A stretch of DNA of 47,401 bases from Burkholderiaceae bacterium (lineage in GTDB: Bacteria; Pseudomonadota; Gammaproteobacteria; Burkholderiales; Burkholderiaceae_C), in assembly GCA_017848435.1 (NCBI GenBank), contig JAFEHU010000050.1, positions 1-47,401 of the forward strand, read 5' to 3'. Position numbers and translations under genes: made by a program. Shown here piece by piece: positions 11,037 to 18,170 of the stretch. The first letter of the stretch is position 1; every line of letters starts with the position of its first letter. The notes under the pieces were generated by a model. It was not told the DNA's origin. It saw only the letters and a list, made by a program, of their open reading frames with translations, and did not search any database.

Positions 11037-11053
11037 TCGACGATTTTTGTCGA
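11037..11053. promoter_or_regulatory. Candidate operator between araC-type gene and MFS gene
   Basis: A perfect inverted repeat TCGAC-N7-GTCGA lies midway in the 94-base divergent gap, 43 bases before the MFS start. Its position suits the neighbouring AraC-type regulator, but binding is inferred only. Confidence 0.35.
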
Positions 11054-11096
11054 TCCATCCCATTCGCGCAACTGCCTTTGCACCTACGATTTGCCC

Positions 11097-12320
11097 ATGA
11101 CCACCGCCACCCTGACCCACCCCATGCCCGCCAACCCGGTGCCGCTGCGGCAAGACGCCAGTGTGATTGGCCTAGTGGGCCTCGCCCATGGCAGCTCCCA
11201 CTTCGCGCACCTGCTGCTGCCGCTGCTGTTCCCGGTGTTCATGAAAGAGTTCGGCCTCAGCTTCTCGCAGCTTGGCCTGCTGATGACGGTGTTCTTCCTG
11301 ATTTCCGGCATCGGCCAGGCGCTGGCCGGTTTTGTGGTCGACCGCGTGGGTGCCCGGCCGGTGCTGTTTGCCGCCATGGGGCTGTTCATGGCCGCCTGCG
11401 CGGCCGGTGCGCTCGCCACCAGCTACGCGGGTCTGGTGCTGGTGGCGGCGCTGGCGGGGCTGGGCAACTCGCCGCTGCACCCGGCGGACTTCACCATCCT
11501 CAACCAGCGGGTGTCGGCCGGGCGGCTGGGCTACGCCTTCAGCGCGCATGGGCTCACGGGCAACCTCGGCTGGGCTGTGGCCCCGGTGTTTTTTGCCACC
11601 GTCAGCGCACTGCACCACTGGCGCACCGCCTATGCACTGGCCGCCGTGCTGTATGCCGGCGTTGCGCTGCTGCTGTTCGTGAACCGCGACAAGCTCGTCA
11701 CCGAGACCGCACTGCGCCCGCGCAACGCGCCTGCAGGCAGCGATCTTGCCTTTCTGAAACTGCCGGTGGTGTGGTGGTGCTTTGGCTTCTTTTTGTTGTC
11801 CACCATGACGTTGGCGGTGGTGCAGAGCTTTTCGGTCTCCATCCTGCAGGCGTTGCACGGTGTCAGCTTCGAGGCCGCCACGCTGACCCTCACCGCCTAC
11901 ATGCTGTCCGGTGCACTCGGCATGCTGCTGGGCGGCTTTGTGGCGGTGCGCACCGCCCACAGTGACAAGGTGGTGGCCTGTTGCATGCTGGTTGGTGCGG
12001 TGTTGCTGGCGCTGTGTGGCACCGCGCTGTTTGGCAGTGGCATGACGATGGTGGTGCTGGCTGCCACCGGCTTCGCGGTGGGCATTGGCGGCCCCTCGCG
12101 CGACATGATGATTAAGAAGGCCACGCCCAAGGGCGCCACAGGCCGCGTCTACGGCATGGTGTATTCGGGGCTGGACATCGGTTTTGCGGTCTCACCGGTG
12201 GTGTTTGGCGTCTTCATGGATCACGGCTGGTACCACGCCACGCTGATCGGTGCTGCCGGGGTGTTGATGCTCAGTGTGCTGGCCGCACTGGCGGTCGGGC
12301 GGGGCACGGTGCCGCGCTGA
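11097..12320 (+). CDS. MFS transporter (fosmidomycin-resistance-like)
   Basis: The 407-residue protein has about twelve membrane helices and the MFS motif FVVDRVGARPVLF after helix 2. The order HGSSHFAHLLLPLLFPVF, GLSFSQLGLLMTVFFLISGIGQ and GNSPLHPADFTILN resembles the Fsr fosmidomycin-resistance branch. The substrate is unknown, with small-molecule export most likely. ATG 11097 was preferred over TTG 11091. It diverges from an AraC regulator that probably controls it. Confidence 0.85.
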   Translation: MTTATLTHPMPANPVPLRQDASVIGLVGLAHGSSHFAHLLLPLLFPVFMKEFGLSFSQLGLLMTVFFLISGIGQALAGFVVDRVGARPVLFAAMGLFMAACAAGALATSYAGLVLVAALAGLGNSPLHPADFTILNQRVSAGRLGYAFSAHGLTGNLGWAVAPVFFATVSALHHWRTAYALAAVLYAGVALLLFVNRDKLVTETALRPRNAPAGSDLAFLKLPVVWWCFGFFLLSTMTLAVVQSFSVSILQALHGVSFEAATLTLTAYMLSGALGMLLGGFVAVRTAHSDKVVACCMLVGAVLLALCGTALFGSGMTMVVLAATGFAVGIGGPSRDMMIKKATPKGATGRVYGMVYSGLDIGFAVSPVVFGVFMDHGWYHATLIGAAGVLMLSVLAALAVGRGTVPR

Positions 12321-12337
12321 CTGAATTCGGGCAGGGC

Positions 12338-12366
12338 AAAAAAATGGGCCGACAGTGTCGGCCCAT
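12338..12366 (-). terminator. Rho-independent terminator of the SWIB-domain gene
   Basis: On the minus strand, ATGGGCCGACA pairs with TGTCGGCCCAT (11-bp stem, very short loop) and is followed by seven T residues. It ends the SWIB gene 24 bases past its stop. On the plus strand it has no T run, so it serves that gene rather than the MFS gene. Confidence 0.88.
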
Positions 12367-12389
12367 GGTGTGTCAATGCAGCGGTGTGC

Positions 12390-12803
12390 TTACTTGACGT
12401 GCTTGCCGATCAGGCCAGCCAGTTCGAACATCGAGACCTGGGCTTTGCCGAACACTTCTTTCAGCTTGGCGTCGGCATTGACCATGCGCTTGTTCAGCTT
12501 GTCCTGCAGGTTGTTTTTCTTGATGTACACCCACAGCTTGCTGACGATCTCGGTGCGCGGAATGGCTTTGTCGCCAATCACCGCTGCGAGTGCCGCGCTG
12601 GGGGTCAGGGCCTTCATGAAGGCCGCGTTGGGCGTGCGCTTCTTGGCCGCTACTTTTTTAGCGGGTGCTGCCTTCTTGGCAGGTGCGGCCTTTTTGGCTG
12701 CTACCTTCTTCGCTGGGGCTGCTTTCTTCGCAGCGACTTTCTTCACCGGCGCGGCCTTTTTTGCAGGCGCTTTTTTAGCCGGAGCTTTTTTTGCAGTTGC
12801 CAT
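12390..12803 (-). CDS. Histone-H1-like tail fused to a SWIB/MDM2 domain
   Basis: The 137-residue protein has a basic N-terminal tail of about 55 residues built from repeated KKAAPAKK/KKVAAKK units. A compact C-terminal SWIB domain (about 58-137) shows TPSAALAAVIGDKAIPRTEIVSKLWVYIKKNNLQ and ending FGKAQVSMFELAGLIGKHVK. The tail resembles lysine/alanine-rich bacterial histone H1-like proteins, and SWIB domains are best known from eukaryotic chromatin remodellers and chlamydial proteins. A nucleoid-associated DNA-binding role is likely but inferred. A good ribosome binding site (AAGGAAA) precedes the ATG and a dedicated terminator follows, so it is an independent unit. Confidence 0.9.
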   Translation of the reverse strand: MATAKKAPAKKAPAKKAAPVKKVAAKKAAPAKKVAAKKAAPAKKAAPAKKVAAKKRTPNAAFMKALTPSAALAAVIGDKAIPRTEIVSKLWVYIKKNNLQDKLNKRMVNADAKLKEVFGKAQVSMFELAGLIGKHVK

Positions 12804-13133
12804 GATTGAATTTCCTTAAGGAAGTTGGTTAATCACCAGCAAAAAACTGCTCCTTCTTCACTGGCAAAACGGATGCTACTGGAGAAACACACAGCCACCA
12901 AGGTGGAACACGCTTTTTCATTGGGAGACGTTGCAGATTTGCCTCTGAAAACACCCAAAAAACGGCCTTCCAGCCCCTTGGAGCGCCAAACAGCGCTTTT
13001 CAGCGGTGGCGCAAGCCACTTGTGCAGGTGCAGCATGGCCCTTTCAAACCCACCTTCGCCTCCCCATTTCGCAAGCTTGTCGGTGTAAGCTCCCGCATCT
13101 TTTTTCACGACACGCGCGCCTGCGTCTTCGCCC
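12804..13133. other. Divergent intergenic region of 330 bases
   Basis: This lies between the SWIB gene and rraA and must hold the promoters of both. A 106-codon open frame crosses it on the minus strand (12833-13153), overlapping the rraA start, but shows no family motif or ribosome binding site, so I do not call it a gene. I recognise no operator. Confidence 0.4.
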
Positions 13134-13658
13134 ATGACCTCTGCATTTGCCACCTGCGACCTGTGTGATGTCCATAAAAACGATGGGAGCGGTGCTTTCC
13201 GCGTATTGCCCCCTGTGTTCCACGACTACGGGGCCGTGCGCAAGTTTTGCGGCCCGGTGGTCACGCTCAAATGTTTCGAAGACAACTCGTTGGTGAAAGC
13301 CGCAGTGGATTCACCCGGCACAGTCGACACGCCAGCCGGCCCGGTGGCGCAGGTGTTGGTGGTTGACGGTGGCGGCTCCTTGCGCCGTGCCCTGCTCGGC
13401 GGCAACCTCGGCAAGGCAGCGGCCAGAAATGGCTGGGCCGGCGTGGTGATTGACGGCTGCGTGCGCGATGTTGGCGAACTGGCGCTGGAGCCAGTGGGCA
13501 TCCGCGCATTGGCCGCCATGCCGCTGCCCACCGAGAAGCGGCAGCAGGGCGAACGCAACGTGCCGGTTCAGCTGCGGGGCGTCTGGGTACGACCTGGGGA
13601 CTGGCTGTATGCCGATGCCGATGGCATGGTCGTGATGCCCGGGCCGGCGGGCGCCTGA
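13134..13658 (+). CDS. rraA: RraA family protein (RNase E regulator / HMG aldolase fold)
   Basis: The 174-residue protein has the RraA signature LGGNLGKAAARNGWAGVVIDG CVRDVGEL (about 90-118), where the R-D pair binds metal and substrate in aldolase members. The family includes inhibitors of RNase E and 4-hydroxy-4-methyl-2-oxoglutarate/oxaloacetate decarboxylases, and sequence alone does not separate the two. It begins DLCDVHKND, like annotated RraA proteins. Its TGA overlaps the next gene's ATG (TGATG), so the two are translationally coupled. Confidence 0.9.
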   Translation: MTSAFATCDLCDVHKNDGSGAFRVLPPVFHDYGAVRKFCGPVVTLKCFEDNSLVKAAVDSPGTVDTPAGPVAQVLVVDGGGSLRRALLGGNLGKAAARNGWAGVVIDGCVRDVGELALEPVGIRALAAMPLPTEKRQQGERNVPVQLRGVWVRPGDWLYADADGMVVMPGPAGA

Positions 13659-14053
13659 TGCCCGCCGCCGGCAACGACCGCTGCGTGGTCGTTTATGGCA
13701 CCCTGCGGCGCGGGGACGACAACGACATCACCCGCATGCAGCCTGCGCCCACGTTCGTGGGTTCCGCGCGTTTGGCGGGCGTGATGTACCACCTGGGTGC
13801 GTACCCCGGCGTGGTGTTGGGTGGCAGCGCGCAGGTGGTGGCCGAGGTCTACCGCATTGGCGCATGGCTCGAGGCACAACTCGACACGCTGGAGGCGGTG
13901 TACCCCCAGCAGAGCGACGAATACGCCAAGCGCCACATCGATGTCACCACCGAGCAGGGGGTCACATGCCGCTGCATCGTCTACGAAATCAACCCGAAAT
14001 ACACCGTCGGTGCACCTGTGATCCCATCCGGGGACTGGGTGCTCGGCCGCTGA
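13658..14053 (+). CDS. Gamma-glutamylcyclotransferase-fold protein
   Basis: The 131-residue protein has the GGCT/AIG2-like YGTLRRG motif at 13-19, a GVMYHLGAYPGVVLG strand-loop at about 41-55 and a QLDTLEAVYP stretch that usually holds the catalytic acid. Members cyclise gamma-glutamyl groups or act on gamma-glutamylamines; the substrate here is unknown. The start codon overlaps the rraA stop by one base, so expression follows rraA. Confidence 0.82.
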   Translation: MPAAGNDRCVVVYGTLRRGDDNDITRMQPAPTFVGSARLAGVMYHLGAYPGVVLGGSAQVVAEVYRIGAWLEAQLDTLEAVYPQQSDEYAKRHIDVTTEQGVTCRCIVYEINPKYTVGAPVIPSGDWVLGR

Positions 14054-14227
14054 GCCGTGCATGTCCTTGGCGGGTTGTGGTTGGGGTTGATTCCACAATG
14101 CAAAAAATCAAACTCACCAGCTAAAAAATAACCATGGTGCATTGCAGCAGTTTTTCTCAATACGAGAAATAGCTTCCCACTTTGTGGAATGAGGTGGGTA
14201 AGTCTTTGTTTTGATTGAAGAAATTTA

Positions 14228-14247
14228 TATGTCTTCTATAAGACATA
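14228..14247. promoter_or_regulatory. Upstream operator of aceA (site 1)
   Basis: A perfect 8-bp inverted repeat with a four-base spacer: TATGTCTT, CTAT, AAGACATA. The core GTCTT-N4-AAGAC is repeated exactly 30 bases downstream. The repressor or activator is not encoded nearby. The form suits a dimeric GntR-type or similar regulator, which is an inference. Confidence 0.6.
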
Positions 14248-14252
14248 AGAGC

Positions 14253-14281
14253 TTTACAAGGTCTTATACAAGACTTAAAGT
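14253..14281 (+). promoter_or_regulatory. Candidate aceA promoter
   Basis: TTTACA (14253-14258) and TAAAGT (14276-14281) are separated by 17 bases. The spacer contains operator site 2, so a protein bound there would block RNA polymerase. Confidence 0.4.
14261..14274. promoter_or_regulatory. Operator of aceA (site 2)
   Basis: GTCTT-ATAC-AAGAC, the same half-sites and spacing as site 1. The centre-to-centre distance is 30 bases, about three helical turns, so both sites face the same side of the DNA. Confidence 0.6.
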
Positions 14282-14350
14282 ATCGGCATTGGCTCAGGTG
14301 TTCCTGGCGCCTCCACTGTCAACCATTTTCAACAACGCACGGAGTGAAAC

Positions 14351-15667
14351 ATGACTGCACCAACCCGCGAACAGCAAATCGCCGCCCTGGAAAAAGACTG
14401 GGCCACCAACCCCCGCTGGAAAGGCGTCAAGCGTGGCTACACCGCCGCTGACGTCGTGCGCCTGCGCGGCAGCCTGCAGCCCGAGTACACGCTGGCCAAG
14501 CGCGGTGCAGAGACGCTGTGGAACAAGGTCAACGGCGGCGCCAAGAAGGGCTACGTCAATGCTTTCGGCGCCATCACCGCCGGTCAGGCCATGCAACAGG
14601 CCAAGGCTGGCCTGGAAGCCGTGTACCTGTCGGGCTGGCAAGTTGCCGCCGACGGCAACACCAGCGAAACCATGTACCCTGACCAGTCGCTGTACGCGTA
14701 CGACTCGGTGCCCACCATGGTCCGCCGCATCAACAACACCTTCAAGCGCGCTGACGAAATCCAGTGGAGCCGCGGCATCAACCCCGGCGACAAGGACTTT
14801 GTCGACTACTTCCTGCCGATCGTGGCCGACGCAGAAGCCGGTTTCGGCGGCGTGTTGAACGCGTTCGAACTGATGAAGAACATGATTGCCGCTGGCGCGG
14901 CTGGCGTGCACTTCGAAGACCAACTGGCCGCCGTCAAGAAGTGCGGTCACATGGGTGGCAAGGTGCTGGTGCCGACGCAAGAAGCCTGCGAAAAGCTGAT
15001 CTCGGCCCGTTTTGCTGCCGACGTGATGGGCGTGTCCACCATCGTGCTGGCCCGCACCGATGCCGAAGCCGCCAACCTGATCACCTCCGACCACGACGCC
15101 AACGACAAGCCTTTCCTGACCGGCGAGCGCACGCAAGAAGGCTTCTACCGCGTCAAGAACGGCCTGGAGCAGTCCATCAGCCGCGGTGTTGCTTACGCCC
15201 CCTACGCCGACTTGGTGTGGTGCGAAACCGGCGTGCCCGACATCGGCTTCGCCCGTGAATTCGCGCAAGCCGTGCACGCTGCCTGCCCTGGCAAGCTGCT
15301 GTCGTACAACTGCTCGCCCTCGTTCAACTGGAAGAAAAACCTCAACGACAAACAGATCGCTTCCTTCCAGGAAGACCTGTCGGCGCTGGGTTACAAGTAC
15401 CAGTTCATCACGTTGGCTGGTATCCACATCAACTGGTACAACACGTTCCAGTTTGCCCATGCCTACGCCCGCGGCGAAGGCATGAAGCACTACGTGGACC
15501 AGGTGCAGGAAGCCGAATTCGCCGCGCGCGATAAGGGCTACACCTTCGTGTCGCACCAGCAAGAAGTCGGCGCAGGCTACTTCGACGACGTGACCACGGT
15601 CATCCAGGGCGGCTCGTCCAGCGTCAAGGCGCTGACCGGTTCCACCGAAGAAGAACAATTCCACTGA
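14351..15667 (+). CDS. aceA: Isocitrate lyase
   Basis: AceA cleaves isocitrate to glyoxylate and succinate, the first glyoxylate-shunt step needed for growth on acetate. The 438-residue protein has the bacterial length and the catalytic [11 protein letters not shown] signature with Cys198, plus VSGWQVAAD-like ([11 protein letters not shown]) and [10 protein letters not shown] near 325. A GGAG ribosome binding site precedes the ATG. No malate synthase is adjacent. The 297-base upstream region is AT-rich compared with its surroundings and holds a paired operator and a candidate promoter, so the gene is probably regulated on its own according to carbon source. Confidence 0.97.
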   Translation: MTAPTREQQIAALEKDWATNPRWKGVKRGYTAADVVRLRGSLQPEYTLAKRGAETLWNKVNGGAKKGYVNAFGAITAGQAMQQAKAGLEAVYLSGWQVAADGNTSETMYPDQSLYAYDSVPTMVRRINNTFKRADEIQWSRGINPGDKDFVDYFLPIVADAEAGFGGVLNAFELMKNMIAAGAAGVHFEDQLAAVKKCGHMGGKVLVPTQEACEKLISARFAADVMGVSTIVLARTDAEAANLITSDHDANDKPFLTGERTQEGFYRVKNGLEQSISRGVAYAPYADLVWCETGVPDIGFAREFAQAVHAACPGKLLSYNCSPSFNWKKNLNDKQIASFQEDLSALGYKYQFITLAGIHINWYNTFQFAHAYARGEGMKHYVDQVQEAEFAARDKGYTFVSHQQEVGAGYFDDVTTVIQGGSSSVKALTGSTEEEQFH

Positions 15668-15708
15668 AACCCGTGCAAGCCTGTGGCATAATCGCAGGCT
15701 GACTTTAC

Positions 15709-15783
15709 GGGCGGTTAGCTCAGCGGTAGAGCACTGCCTTCACACGGCAGGGGTCGCAGGTTCGAACCCTGCACCGCCCACCA
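15709..15783 (+). tRNA. tRNA-Val (anticodon CAC)
   Basis: A complete cloverleaf: acceptor GGGCGGT/ACCGCCC, D-arm GCTCAGCGGTAGAGC, anticodon stem CTGCC/GGCAG with loop TTCACAC, T-arm GCAGG-TTCGAAC-CCTGC, discriminator A and encoded CCA. It reads GUG codons. Confidence 0.97.
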
Positions 15784-15791
15784 AGAAAATC

Positions 15792-15825
15792 AAGCACTTA
15801 GCAGCGATGCTAGGTGCTTTTTTTT
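15792..15825 (+). terminator. Terminator after tRNA-Val
   Basis: AGCACTTAGCA pairs with TGCTAGGTGCT (one G-T pair) and is followed by eight T residues. Confidence 0.88.
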
Positions 15826-15990
15826 GCCCGTTTCAAAAATCCGCCGCAAGGTCCTTCCAAGCCAGTCGCGCAGCTTTGGCACCAAAGCCGAGATGTGCGC
15901 CAACCATTGGGTCGGAGATGGGCCATGGTCTGTTCGTGGACCGCACTGGAGCCTAAAGAGCCTGCTGGCTGATTGGGTCGACCACTGGGG
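15826..15990. other. Non-coding stretch with possible transposase remnant
   Basis: Frame +2 across 15843-15955 reads without a stop and includes MGHGLFVDRTGA before a TAA. This faintly resembles the MGH-LMENR-GLVVD block of IS4/IS5-type transposases. The match is short and no terminal repeats are visible. It would fit decay of an element next to tRNA-Val. Confidence 0.2.
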
Positions 15991-16851
15991 CTATGGCTGT
16001 GTCGTCGTAGCGAAACCGACGCGCCCCACCCGCCGAAGAATGGCCGACGGCGCGATGCCGATTTTTTGGCTGAATTCGCGGCTGAAATGCTGGGAGTCGC
16101 TGAAGCCGGACTCCAACGCGGCCTCGGTCAACGACAGGCCTTCGCTGGCCAGGCGCATGCCGTTCCTGAGGCGGCACCACGTGCGGTACCGCCGATAGGG
16201 AACACCCAGTTGTTCGCTGAACAAGTGCATGAAGCGGCTGGACGACATGCCGCAGGCCGCTGCCCACTCGGTGGCTGACCCGGCGTGTTGAGGGGCTGCT
16301 TCAATCTGATCAAGCACCGCCAGCAGACGAGGGTCGATCACAGCCAACGGTGGCTGACGGATGCGCGTCTTGAGCAGATCATCGAGGACTTCACCTGTGT
16401 GGTGATGGCTGTCACCCCGTTCGAACAACTCCCGGAAGAGGGCGGTCTCACTGGCATGGCCAACCATGCAGCCAGCGACGAATTGCGCATTGCTCAGCAA
16501 CCGGGTCAGGCCGTGTGGGTTTGCCGCGCTCGGCGTCGGGTACCAGACGGCCACAGGCTCGTCACCGGTCTCCAGCGCGTGTACCAGCCCAGCCGGGACG
16601 ACGGCCGCCCGGCAGTGGATCCAGGCCGTCGTTGAACCGGTACGCAGGCGGAAACCGCTGCCCAGCGCCACCAAAAGGACCGGCACGGCATGGGCATGCC
16701 AGCGCACTGTGCCAAGCAGGCCGGCATACAGGGTGGACGCGCCGAGGTGCAGCAGACCTGAGGGTGAGGCAGTCAAGCGCGTAGCAGGTTTGTACAAGGC
16801 GTCTGATCCTCTGGTGAATAGCATGTGTGCACCGCGCGGGAATTGGAGCAT
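15991..16851 (-). CDS. AraC family transcriptional regulator
   Basis: The protein of about 286 residues has an N-terminal AraC-ligand-binding-like cupin region (VRWHAHAVPVLLVALGSGFRL, VVPAGLVHALETG). The C-terminal AraC domain has helix-turn-helix segments TEWAAACGMSSSRFMHLFSEQLG and SLTEAALESGFSDSQHFSREFSQKIG. The start is uncertain between ATG 16851 and ATG 16824; an in-frame start at 16980 would run into the divergent gene. It faces a two-gene unit starting at 16892 and is its likely regulator. It lies in the small segment between tRNA-Val and a tRNA 3' remnant, so it may be an acquired module. Confidence 0.85.
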   Translation of the reverse strand: MLQFPRGAHMLFTRGSDALYKPATRLTASPSGLLHLGASTLYAGLLGTVRWHAHAVPVLLVALGSGFRLRTGSTTAWIHCRAAVVPAGLVHALETGDEPVAVWYPTPSAANPHGLTRLLSNAQFVAGCMVGHASETALFRELFERGDSHHHTGEVLDDLLKTRIRQPPLAVIDPRLLAVLDQIEAAPQHAGSATEWAAACGMSSSRFMHLFSEQLGVPYRRYRTWCRLRNGMRLASEGLSLTEAALESGFSDSQHFSREFSQKIGIAPSAILRRVGRVGFATTTQP

Positions 16852-16891
16852 ATCTTCATGCCGCGAACCCCACCCTCGAGAGGTCCCTATC

Positions 16892-17344
16892 GTGAATCTG
16901 GCAGCCAAACTGTGCCTGACGGCAAGCGGCATTTTCTTCATGACCGGTTTGCTGACCGGTGTCTGGAAGTACCTGGCCATCGCCGCCAGTCCAACCCATC
17001 AAGCGCACCGCTATATCAGCACCGCGCACCAAGCGGCATTGGCGTACGCCTTTGCCTGCCTCGTCCTGGCCCGCTTTGCGGAATTCAGCCCTTACCCGAT
17101 GGGGTTCACCGCGGGTGCAGCGGGATTGGCCATCGTGCACTTTGCGTTTGCCATCGTGGCCTACGTCGTACACGGCATTTTTCAGACAACAGACAACCAG
17201 TTTCGCCCACCACACCAATTGGGCCGATTGCGACTGGGGTCCATGTCGGTCAAGGCCCTCATGTGGTCGTTGGCCATCAGTGAGATTGCGGGCAGCGGCG
17301 TGCTGTTCTGGGGGTTCTTGCAAACCCAGGTGTGGGGAGGGTGA
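16892..17344 (+). CDS. Unidentified four-helix membrane protein
   Basis: The 150-residue protein starts at GTG 16892, supported by GAGAGG eight bases upstream. Four hydrophobic helices are evident at about 5-26, 43-62, 71-94 and 116-140. Helix 2 begins with STAHQAAL and a loop after helix 3 contains TTDNQFRPPHQLG. I do not recognise the family with certainty. The size, four helices, AH motif at the start of helix 2 and N-F-P loop recall styrene-oxide-isomerase-like proteins, but this is only a resemblance by eye. It diverges from an AraC regulator and is followed two bases later by a Sel1 protein, probably one operon. Confidence 0.6.
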   Translation: MNLAAKLCLTASGIFFMTGLLTGVWKYLAIAASPTHQAHRYISTAHQAALAYAFACLVLARFAEFSPYPMGFTAGAAGLAIVHFAFAIVAYVVHGIFQTTDNQFRPPHQLGRLRLGSMSVKALMWSLAISEIAGSGVLFWGFLQTQVWGG

Positions 17345-17346
17345 CG

Positions 17347-17850
17347 ATGTCTCGCCATCAAGGTTTTTTCTTGCGCCGTGTGCTGACGCTGACAGCCGCA
17401 TTGCTGCCGCTGCTTGCCAGCGGTGCCGACAAAGACGCGGAGGTGTCCGACCAGGAAATCAAGAAGTTTTTCCGCTCGGGCCACATGCTGAAATGTGCCG
17501 TGGGGCAGGCGGCGCAGATGCAGGGCGACCACGAAACCGCGCTCTGGATTTTCTCGACCTGTGCCAAAGAGAACAATCTCTACGGCATCATGTCGCTTGC
17601 CCAACACTACGAGCTGGGTTTGGGCGTAGAGCGGAGCGACGAACGGGCCGCTGCGCTTTATCGCCAGGCGGCATTGCACCCCGACAGTGCGGGTTATGGC
17701 AAGAACGGCAAATATTATTACGCGCTGGCCTTGTTGCAGGGACGAGGCGTGCCGCAGGATGCAGAAGCCGGCCTGCATTGGATGCGAGAAGCGGCCAGTT
17801 TCGGGCAGACCGATGCCCAGGAATTTCTCAAGGCCCGAGGCATTCCTTGA
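17347..17850 (+). CDS. Secreted Sel1-repeat protein
   Basis: The 167-residue protein has an N-terminal signal peptide (RRVLTLTAALLPLLASGA) and then Sel1-like TPR repeats: SLAQHYELGLGVERSDERAAALYRQAA and YYALALLQGRGVPQDAEAGLHWMREAA, each with the A-L-x-G-x-G-V pattern. Such proteins are periplasmic scaffolds for protein contacts. Two cysteines (in LKCAVG and FSTCAKE) could form a disulfide. A strong GGGGAGGG site precedes the ATG, and the stop of the four-helix gene lies two bases upstream, so the two are co-transcribed. Confidence 0.82.
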   Translation: MSRHQGFFLRRVLTLTAALLPLLASGADKDAEVSDQEIKKFFRSGHMLKCAVGQAAQMQGDHETALWIFSTCAKENNLYGIMSLAQHYELGLGVERSDERAAALYRQAALHPDSAGYGKNGKYYYALALLQGRGVPQDAEAGLHWMREAASFGQTDAQEFLKARGIP

Positions 17851-18016
17851 GTAGATGCCGACGCACAGCGTGTTTGCCGCACAGGCTGACCTTGGGCGCG
17901 CGAGCAGGGGTGATGGCGTGGGGCAACTTGGTGGGTATTGAAGCAAGACAAGCGCTTGTCAATATTGTGGGTTTGTCGTAAATCTTTGATTTGAAAGCAT
18001 GTTTTTTTGCTTTCAT
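17851..18016. other. Non-coding stretch with palindromes
   Basis: No gene is supported here. A perfect 14-bp palindrome GACAAGCGCTTGTC lies at 17947-17960. A perfect 8-bp hairpin TGAAAGCA/TGCTTTCA with a T-rich loop lies at 17992-18015, directly before the tRNA remnant. Confidence 0.5.
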
Positions 18017-18056
18017 ACCGCAGAAGTCGCAGGTTCAACTCCTGCACCGCCTGCCA
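18017..18056 (+). pseudogene. tRNA 3'-end remnant
   Basis: GCAGG-TTCAACT-CCTGC forms a canonical T-arm (18029-18045), followed by a seven-base acceptor half ACCGCCT, a discriminator G and CCA (18054-18056). No D-arm, anticodon arm or 5' acceptor strand precedes it. It matches the last 31 bases of tRNA-Val at 26 positions. This is the usual appearance of a tRNA fragment left or carried by an integrated element. Confidence 0.65.
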
Positions 18057-18062
18057 CAAAAT

Positions 18063-18096
18063 CCCACTGTAATTCCTTGAATTGCAGGGGTCTTTT
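18063..18096 (+). terminator. Probable terminator after the tRNA remnant
   Basis: An imperfect stem, CCCACTGTAATTC with GAATTGCAGGGG, is followed by TCTTTT, in the position expected for a tRNA transcript terminator. Confidence 0.5.
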
Positions 18097-18170
18097 ATTG
18101 CCTGTCGTATAAAGCGCCAGTTCCACACACCGGTGTCGGTTCGGGTGGATAACAACACAGAGGAGCAACG

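Noticed and set aside
12833-13153. A 106-codon frame between the SWIB gene and rraA
   Set aside because: No ribosome binding site or motif, and it overlaps the rraA start on the opposite strand.
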